This document shows positions 58,818-64,000 of a stretch of 64,000 bases of DNA, piece after piece. The stretch is from Sphingobium yanoikuyae (GTDB lineage Bacteria; Pseudomonadota; Alphaproteobacteria; Sphingomonadales; Sphingomonadaceae). Below the pieces are notes generated by a model, which did no database searches, was not told the origin of the DNA, and saw only the letters and a program-made list of their open reading frames with translations. A program made the translations under genes and the position numbers. The stretch is taken from assembly GCF_034424525.1 (NCBI RefSeq), contig NZ_CP139979.1, forward strand, positions 62,001 to 126,000, given 5' to 3'. Positions within the stretch are counted from its first letter, which is position 1, and every line of letters starts with the position of its first letter.

Positions 58818-59717
58818 GTGTGGGTGAGCCATGAGCATCTGGGCGAGCAGATCGCCCGCCATATGGACGCGGACGGCATAGTCGACACGCTGATCCCGCG
58901 CCTGACGCTGGTGCGCTGGTCGCAGCCGGGCGAGCCGGTGCATATGCTCCAGCGCCCGGCGCTGTGCATCATCGCGCAGGGCGCCAAGCAGGTGATGATG
59001 GGCGACGCGGTCATAGCCTATGGGCCGGCCAGCTATCTGGTCGCTTCGCTCGACCTGCCGATCACCGGCACGGTGACGCAGGCGGATGCGGGCAGCCCCT
59101 ATCTCTGCTTCTGCCTCTATCTCGAGCCGGCGATGCTGTCCGACATCGCGCTGGCCTTGCCGGCTGCTGCGGCGGTGGAGGAAGGGCGGGCACTCTCGCT
59201 CCATCCGATCACGCCCGAACTGCTGGACGCGGCGAGCCGGCTCACCGGCCTGCTCGGCCAGCCGGACAGTGCCGCGCTGCTGGCGCCATTGGTCGAACGG
59301 GAATTGCTGCTGCGGTTGATGATGGGGCCGAGTGGCGGACTGCTGCGCGCGATTGCCAGCGGGGACAGCCGCACCGGCCAGATCGCGCGCGCGATCCGCT
59401 GGCTCAAGGCCCATTATCGCGAACCGTTCAGCGGCCCGGTGCTGGCCGATCTTGCCGGCATGAGCCTGTCGAGCTTCCACGATCATTTTCGCCGCGCGAC
59501 GGCGATGACGCCGCTGCAATATCAAAAGCAGCTGCGGCTCCAGCAGGCGCGGCAGATGATGCTGGCACAGCGGATCGACGCGGCCGAGGCTGGCTATCAG
59601 GTCGGCTATGACAGCCCGTCCCAGTTCAGTCGCGAATATCGCCGCCTGTTCGGCGCGCCACCGCAGCGCGACGTCGGCCGCTTGCGCGCCATGCCGAACC
59701 GGGCGCTGGCGATCTGA
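58818..59717 (+). CDS. AraC-family transcriptional regulator
   Basis: A 299-residue regulator with an AraC_N sensing part (PALCIIAQGAKQVMMGDAVIAYGPASYLVASLDLPITGTV) and a C-terminal double HTH (IRWLKAHYREPFSGPVLADLAGMSLSSFHDHFRRATAMTPLQYQKQLRLQQARQMML ... VGYDSPSQFSREYRRLFG). Start is GTG at 58818, or the GTG two codons later (GGAAGG at about seven bases). The 183-base gap to the divergent SDR gene would hold its operator. Confidence 0.92.
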   Translation: MWVSHEHLGEQIARHMDADGIVDTLIPRLTLVRWSQPGEPVHMLQRPALCIIAQGAKQVMMGDAVIAYGPASYLVASLDLPITGTVTQADAGSPYLCFCLYLEPAMLSDIALALPAAAAVEEGRALSLHPITPELLDAASRLTGLLGQPDSAALLAPLVERELLLRLMMGPSGGLLRAIASGDSRTGQIARAIRWLKAHYREPFSGPVLADLAGMSLSSFHDHFRRATAMTPLQYQKQLRLQQARQMMLAQRIDAAEAGYQVGYDSPSQFSREYRRLFGAPPQRDVGRLRAMPNRALAI

Positions 59718-59735
59718 GATCGGGGGGTATTTCCC

Positions 59736-60152
59736 TTAGCGGAACACCCATTGCCGGTTGAGGCCGAACACCACGGCGGGGGTGAGGAAGATCATCGCCG
59801 GGATCGGCGACCATTCGGGCCAGCGCATATGGGTGACGCACAGATAGACCCACAGGGCGTTGAGCGCATAGCTGACCAGCGAGACGGCGACGAAGCGGAA
59901 ACCGCGCGCGGCATGGCCCGACTGGCTGCCATGGCCGCGAAAGGTGAAGGCATTGTGCAGCACATAGCCGATCGCCACCGCGCACAGATAACCGATGCCG
60001 TTGGCGACCTGCGGATGGAGACCCACCGGCGCCGCCAGCGTCCAGTAGATCGCCGCCTGGCAGGCAGTGATGAACAGGCCGCTGATGCCATAGCGCAATA
60101 TCTGCCAGAACAGGGCCTGATGGGCCGGCGACAGTCGGTCGATGATTTTCAT
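59736..60152 (-). CDS. GtrA family membrane protein
   Basis: A 138-residue four-TM protein (ILRYGISGLFITACQAAIYW, ANGIGYLCAVAIGYVLHNAFTF, FVAVSLVSYALNALWVYLCV, IPAMIFLTPAVVFGLNRQWVF). GtrA proteins are thought to flip polyprenyl-phosphate-linked sugars across the membrane. It is divergent from the GT-C-like gene at 60197 (44 bases between starts), which supports a shared role in glycan modification, although a GtrB-type transferase is not adjacent. Confidence 0.9.
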   Translation of the reverse strand: MKIIDRLSPAHQALFWQILRYGISGLFITACQAAIYWTLAAPVGLHPQVANGIGYLCAVAIGYVLHNAFTFRGHGSQSGHAARGFRFVAVSLVSYALNALWVYLCVTHMRWPEWSPIPAMIFLTPAVVFGLNRQWVFR

Positions 60153-60196
60153 GGAGCCCCGTTGCGCTTTGGTGTGGAGCGTCTAATCCACCGGCC

Positions 60197-62110
60197 ATGA
60201 ATTTGCAAAGCTGGCCTGCTTTCCGCGCCCGCGCGTCCCATTGGTTCGCGATCCTCACCGCCTATGCCGATCGCCACTGGAAGTGGCTGACCTTCCTGAT
60301 CTGGATCGCGATCCTGGTCGGCATGCTGGTCGATCGCTGGCCTGCCATCCACTGGCTGACGCTGAGCGACACGGACGACAATATCCGCTTCGTCCAGGTG
60401 AAGGACTGGCTGGCCGGGCAGGGCTGGTATGATCTGCGCCAATATCGGCTCGATCCGCCGGGCGGCGCCAATATCCACTGGTCGCGGCTGGTCGACATCC
60501 CGCTCGCTGGGCTCATGCTGTTCTTCCGCGCCTTTGTCGAACAGGATCTGGCCGACCGGCTTGCCTGCGCGATCGCGCCGCTGCTGCCGCTGTTCCTGCT
60601 GATGCTGAGTCTGGGATCGATCGCACGCCGGCTGGCGGGCGACGCGGTCGGTGCGCGCTGGGCCTGGCTGTTCGCGGTGCTGGCGCCGCTCGCCGCGCAG
60701 ATGGGCCTGGGCATGTTCGCGCCGATGCGGATCGACCATCATGGCTGGCAGCTGGCGCTGGCGCTGACGATGATGGCGGGCCTCATCGATCGCAACTGGC
60801 TGCGCGGCGGCGTGGTGGCGGGCGTGTCGAGCGCCCTGTCGGTGGCGATCGGCATGGAGATGATCGTCTATCTCGCCGCCGGCGGCGCGCTGGTGGCGCT
60901 GCGCTGGGTGTTCCGCGATGGCGCTGGGCGGCGGATGCTGCCCTATGGCCTCAGCCTCGCGGGAGCGACCTCGCTCTGCTACGTCCTCTTCGCCAGCTAC
61001 GACAATCGCCACATGGTGTGCGATGCCATCTCGCCCATCTGGGTCGCGGTGTTCGGCGCGGCCGGCGCGGGCATGGTGCTCTTGAGCCGCCTGCCGCTGC
61101 GGCTCTGGTGGCAGCGGCTGATCGCCGGCATGATCGTCGGCGGCGCGGTGGGGCTGTTCTTCCTTCTGAACTGGCCGCAATGCCTGACCCCCTATCAGAT
61201 CTCGCCCGAGCTGCAGCAGCTCTGGCTCGCCAATATCCGCGAGGCCAAGCCTATCACCGCGCAGGCGCAGAGCCTGGTCGTGCCGCTGATGGCGCTGCCG
61301 GCGGTGGGCCTCATCGGCCTGCTCTGGGCGCTATGGGAACTGCGGCGCGACAGCGACCGACTCTGGGCCTTCGCGACAATCGGCCTGATGATGCTCTTCT
61401 CGACCGCTCTTCTCTTCTGGCAGCTGCGCGCCGGGCCGGCGGCGCAGTTGCTGGCGATCCCACCCGCCGCTTGGGCCGGATGGCGGCTGGTGACGGCGAT
61501 CTTCACCGGATCGCGCCGGGTGCGCATCCTGGCGGGCATCGGCGCGCTGCTGGTCGGCGCCATCGCCTGTGCCTATCCGCTCTATCCGCAGGTGATCGCG
61601 CTGTGGCAGCAGGCGACCGGCACCAAGCCCAGGCCGTGGCGCCCGTCCGCCATTGCCCGCACCGACGCGATCAAAAAGGCCAATGGCCGCTGTCGCACCC
61701 TGCCGGCGCTGGAGGTGCTGGACCAGTTGCCGCCCGCGACCATCTTCACCATGGTCGATCTGGGGCCGCGCATCATCGCCACGACGCATCATAGCGCGGT
61801 GGCCGGCCCCTATCATCGCAATGGCGCGACGATCCTCGACATGCATCATGCCTATGACGGGCCGGCCGACGCCTTCCGCCCGATCGCGGCGAAGCATCAT
61901 GCGACCTATTTGCTGGTCTGTCCGAATTTCCCCGAAGGGACCATCTATCAGTCGCGCAGTCCGCGCGGCTTCTATGCGGACCTGATGCGCGGCACGATTC
62001 CGGCCTGGTTGCAGCCGGTGACGCTCAAGACGGCGATGACGCTGCCCTACACGCTCTACCGCATCGATTACTCAGCGCCGGGCGGCAAAAAAGTCGCGCA
62101 GCAGCGCTGA
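60197..62110 (+). CDS. Multi-TM GT-C-like glycosyltransferase or membrane protein
   Basis: A 637-residue inner-membrane protein with about 11-13 TM helices and a soluble C-terminal domain (~455-637). An acidic motif SDTDDN (58-62) in the first large loop and RIDHHGWQ near 175 resemble GT-C enzymes such as STT3/oligosaccharyl transferases. The soluble tail contains YHRNGATILDMHHAY and a Cys. The activity is predicted only; acceptor and donor are unknown. It overlaps the convergent tadA at the 3' end by 39 bases. Confidence 0.72.
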   Translation: MNLQSWPAFRARASHWFAILTAYADRHWKWLTFLIWIAILVGMLVDRWPAIHWLTLSDTDDNIRFVQVKDWLAGQGWYDLRQYRLDPPGGANIHWSRLVDIPLAGLMLFFRAFVEQDLADRLACAIAPLLPLFLLMLSLGSIARRLAGDAVGARWAWLFAVLAPLAAQMGLGMFAPMRIDHHGWQLALALTMMAGLIDRNWLRGGVVAGVSSALSVAIGMEMIVYLAAGGALVALRWVFRDGAGRRMLPYGLSLAGATSLCYVLFASYDNRHMVCDAISPIWVAVFGAAGAGMVLLSRLPLRLWWQRLIAGMIVGGAVGLFFLLNWPQCLTPYQISPELQQLWLANIREAKPITAQAQSLVVPLMALPAVGLIGLLWALWELRRDSDRLWAFATIGLMMLFSTALLFWQLRAGPAAQLLAIPPAAWAGWRLVTAIFTGSRRVRILAGIGALLVGAIACAYPLYPQVIALWQQATGTKPRPWRPSAIARTDAIKKANGRCRTLPALEVLDQLPPATIFTMVDLGPRIIATTHHSAVAGPYHRNGATILDMHHAYDGPADAFRPIAAKHHATYLLVCPNFPEGTIYQSRSPRGFYADLMRGTIPAWLQPVTLKTAMTLPYTLYRIDYSAPGGKKVAQQR

Positions 62111-62530
62111 TCCCTCCGCCTCGGCCAGCCCGCCATAGATTTCGGGGCGGTGCAGGCATTGCGGCTGGGCAAAGAGGCGCGGTCCCTGTTCGATCGCGCC
62201 GCCCTTGGGGTCGGACACCGCATAATAGAGCCGGGCAACCCGTGCGTGGGAAATCGCGCCCGCGCACATCGGACAGGGCTCCAGCGTCACCCACAGGTCG
62301 CAGCCGGTCAGGCGGAAGTCGCCGATCCGGGTAGCAGCCGCGCGAATCGCCACCATTTCGGCATGGGCGGTGGGGTCATTGTCGCGGCGGTTGCGATTCT
62401 CGCCCTCGCCGATGATGACGCCATCGCGCGTGACCACGGCGCCGATCGGCACCTCGCCCGCCGCTTCGGCTTGCCGCGCCAGCGCAAAGGCGCGGCGCAT
62501 CGGTTCGGGCAAGGGAAAGGGCGAGGTCAT
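62072..62530 (-). CDS. tadA: tRNA-specific adenosine deaminase TadA
   Basis: A 152-residue zinc deaminase converting A34 to inosine in tRNA-Arg(ACG). Zinc/catalytic motif HAE (AHAEMVAI, residues ~56-58) and PCPMC (~86-90) are intact, with IGAVVTRDGVIIGEGENRN and GPRLFAQPQCLHRPEIYGG. Length is normal. It overlaps the previous gene at its 3' end. The broader nucleoside deaminase family is possible, but fit to TadA is good. Confidence 0.92.
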   Translation of the reverse strand: MTSPFPLPEPMRRAFALARQAEAAGEVPIGAVVTRDGVIIGEGENRNRRDNDPTAHAEMVAIRAAATRIGDFRLTGCDLWVTLEPCPMCAGAISHARVARLYYAVSDPKGGAIEQGPRLFAQPQCLHRPEIYGGLAEAEGSALLRDFFAARR

Positions 62531-62596
62531 GACCCCGCCTTAGTCGGAGAGGGAGAGCTGCACCAGCCTTCAGCGGAAGGCACGGGACTCGGCTGA

Positions 62597-62650
62597 ACCC
62601 CCACCCGGCCTCCCATTCCAGGATAGGCTGTTGGGCGGCCGGGTGGGGGT
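62597..62650. repeat. Inverted repeat between tadA and the small gene
   Basis: Perfect 14-bp arms acccccacccggcc (62597-62610) and ggccgggtgggggt (62637-62650) with a 26-base loop. It lies about 55 bases beyond the stop of the small gene 62705-62926 and upstream of tadA. It has no T-run; may be a terminator-like or repeat element. Confidence 0.65.
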
Positions 62651-62704
62651 GCGGGCTGGTGCCGTCCATGCGCCGGGCGGCGCATCAAAATGCCGCGAAT
62701 CGAC

Positions 62705-62926
62705 TCAGGGCTTCTTCACGTCAACGGTCGGAACCTCGACCGTTTCGTTGCGGCTGCCCACTTCGACCTTGGCGACGCTCGCCTCATATTTGGGCAGGGC
62801 GCCCTGTTTTACGGAGACTTCGGGCAGACGACCTTCCTGAGTCTTCTGCAGGTCGATGAATCCGGTTGCTATCCCGGCGCCGATGACGATAAGCGCGATC
62901 AGCAGCAATCCGCCGATGAAACGCAT
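62705..62926 (-). CDS. Small membrane-anchored hypothetical protein
   Basis: A 73-residue protein from ATG 62926 with GAGGAG at good distance. One N-terminal TM helix (FIGGLLLIALIVIGAGIATGF) and an exposed basic/acidic tail with a repetitive V-E-V / T-V-D-V-K-K-P end. The open frame further upstream (to 63469) is antisense to rpmB and not coding. Conserved small proteins with this layout are common in sphingomonads. Function unknown. Confidence 0.75.
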   Translation of the reverse strand: MRFIGGLLLIALIVIGAGIATGFIDLQKTQEGRLPEVSVKQGALPKYEASVAKVEVGSRNETVEVPTVDVKKP

Positions 62927-63079
62927 GGCACTCTCCTCTGTTGAACGGGGGGATGAACGCGGGGCCCGGTGAAATGGTTGCGATAGTGCCACGAACCGAG
63001 CGGAAGGTTGACGGCGAGCGGGAATCCCGCTATCGGCGCCGCTTTCCGAACGAACCCGAATTTCAAAGGTTGATTGACT

Positions 63080-63373
63080 ATGTCGCGCATTTGCGAGCTG
63101 ACCGGTAAGGGTCGCCAGGTGGGTCACAATGTTTCCCACGCCAACAACAAGACCAAGCGCGTGTTCCTGCCGAACCTGCAGAACGTGTCGCTGATCTCCG
63201 AAACGCTGGAAACCACCGTCAAGCTGCGCGTGTCGACCCATGGTCTGCGCTCGGTCGAGCATAATGGCGGCCTCGACAACTGGCTGGTCAAGACCAGCGA
63301 CGACAAGCTGTCGCTGAAGGCCCGTCGCCTGAAGCGCGACATCGTCAAGAAGCAGGCAGCCGCAGCCGCCTGA
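63080..63373 (+). CDS. rpmB: 50S ribosomal protein L28
   Basis: A 97-residue ribosomal protein; [39 protein letters not shown] is the standard N-terminus. It lacks an rpmG partner nearby. ATG 63080; an in-frame TTG at 63074 is less likely. It is followed by a strong terminator, so it forms its own transcription unit. Confidence 0.97.
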   Translation: MSRICELTGKGRQVGHNVSHANNKTKRVFLPNLQNVSLISETLETTVKLRVSTHGLRSVEHNGGLDNWLVKTSDDKLSLKARRLKRDIVKKQAAAAA

Positions 63374-63399
63374 TTCGCTTCGATTCGTTTCGGCATAAG

Positions 63400-63428
63400 A
63401 AGCGGCCTGGCAACAGGCCGCTTTTTTG
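63400..63428 (+). terminator. Intrinsic terminator of rpmB
   Basis: A perfect 10-bp stem aagcggcctg / caggccgctt with loop gcaa, followed by tttttg, 26 bases after the stop. Confidence 0.95.
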
Positions 63429-63490
63429 CGTTTCTTGATATTCCCTGCGCGGCAGGGAATGCGCCGCACCAGTCCGCGCCCCGACCCCGA

Positions 63491-64000
63491 TCAATCCAAT
63501 CGGAATTTCAGCAGCAAGGTGCGCTGGAAGAATTCGTGATTGTCGTCGGAGGCGACCCACAGGATCGTCCGGCCCTGTTCCCGGCTGAGCGCCAGTCCTT
63601 CGAAATTGTCGGCCAGCAGCGGTGGCGCCAGCCGCGCCAGCGTCCGGGCGCGCAGTTCCGTGTTCGGTGCGGGATGTGCCGGCAGCTCGATCATCGCGAT
63701 CGTCGCGGTGAACAGTTCCTGCAGGGTCAGACGCCGGTTCAGCACCAGCAGATGGTGATCGTCCAGCGCGACCATGTCGGTCGGGCGATAGCCCTGCGGC
63801 GCGACATAATGGAGATGGATCGGATCGGCCGTGTCATGTTCGGCCGGATCGCCCGACCAGAGCAATGTGTCATGATGGCCGTCGGCGGTCATGCCCATCT
63901 CGCCGATCGCGATGAAGCGGCCGTCGGGCAGGCGGGTGAAGGATTCGATTGATCCGGTCTTGGGCCAGGCGACGATTTCCGGCCAGGTCCGGCACGCCTC
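63491..64000 (-). CDS. Phytase-like esterase domain protein, partial (cut by the right edge)
   Basis: The frame is open from the window edge to the stop at 63491, so the 170 codons seen are the C-terminal part. The visible SIESFTRLPDGRFIAIGEMG, GYRPTDMVALDDHHLLVLNRR and LLADNFEGLALSREQGRTILWVASDDN segments match proteins annotated as esterase-like activity of phytase family (PF13449), which are exported beta-propellers. The N-terminus and signal are outside the window, so the location cannot be confirmed. Confidence 0.8.
   Translation of the reverse strand, partial: EACRTWPEIVAWPKTGSIESFTRLPDGRFIAIGEMGMTADGHHDTLLWSGDPAEHDTADPIHLHYVAPQGYRPTDMVALDDHHLLVLNRRLTLQELFTATIAMIELPAHPAPNTELRARTLARLAPPLLADNFEGLALSREQGRTILWVASDDNHEFFQRTLLLKFRLD

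Noticed and set aside
1..64000. CRISPR arrays, tRNA genes, insertion sequences, prophage or toxin-antitoxin modules
   Set aside because: Looked for by eye on both strands; no regular repeat-spacer array, no T-loop-like tRNA pattern, and no transposase, integrase (other than XerC) or phage genes were seen. A tRNA or small RNA search program could still find something missed.

Overview
The window reads as ordinary chromosome of a high-GC alphaproteobacterium of the Sphingomonadaceae, most likely a Sphingobium-like organism (inference). The grounds are the GC-rich third positions, a class A RNase P RNA, an rsh gene, a LytS/LytTR pair, small proteins of sphingomonad type, and several palindromic repeat families scattered between genes. 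No phage, insertion sequence, CRISPR array or tRNA gene was found.

Layout: 1-3.1 kb has a C-terminally truncated molybdopterin oxidoreductase, a repeat-rich gap and an AT-rich lipoprotein. 3.2-9.4 kb holds a glycosyltransferase, a divergent XRE/DUF6456 pair, a lemA-TPM-TPM-nudix operon, mscL and a small lipoprotein. 9.5-14.8 kb is a compact chemotaxis operon (cheA-cheW-cheY-cheB-cheR). Then come an amidase, rnpB, a large periplasmic protein with two TonB-C-like segments, a J-domain/[2Fe-2S] pair and a six-TM chemoreceptor coupled to a small membrane protein (15-21 kb). 21-27.8 kb is housekeeping: hemerythrin, sodB, rnk, yciB-ftsY-mtaB-dapF and a threonine dehydratase.

27.9-32 kb is a vitamin B12 uptake unit: cobalamin riboswitch, btuB receptor, btuC permease and btuD ATPase, closed by a strong terminator; no btuF is visible. 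32-46 kb contains a PBP-activator-like lipoprotein, rsmI-yraN-gshB, dedA, xerC, a metallo-hydrolase/DUF4230 pair, the NAD genes nadA and nadC, a cardiolipin-synthase-like protein, a prolyl oligopeptidase and a secreted RNase T2. 46-64 kb holds an orphan peptide-binding lipoprotein, a phosphate-selective-type porin, a carboxylesterase, rplJL with its leader, rsh, an HxlR regulator followed by a LytS/LytTR two-component system, an AraC/SDR pair, a GtrA/GT-C-like pair, tadA, rpmB and the end of a phytase-like esterase.

No obvious new defence or secretion system is present. The observations most worth following are an in-frame palindromic repeat inside mtaB, the truncated oxidoreductase followed by a heptamer cluster, the CheA fusion architecture, and three translationally coupled small-protein pairs. 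Starts were chosen from ribosome-binding sites and signal peptides where these could be seen. Family names come from recognition of motifs, not database searches.
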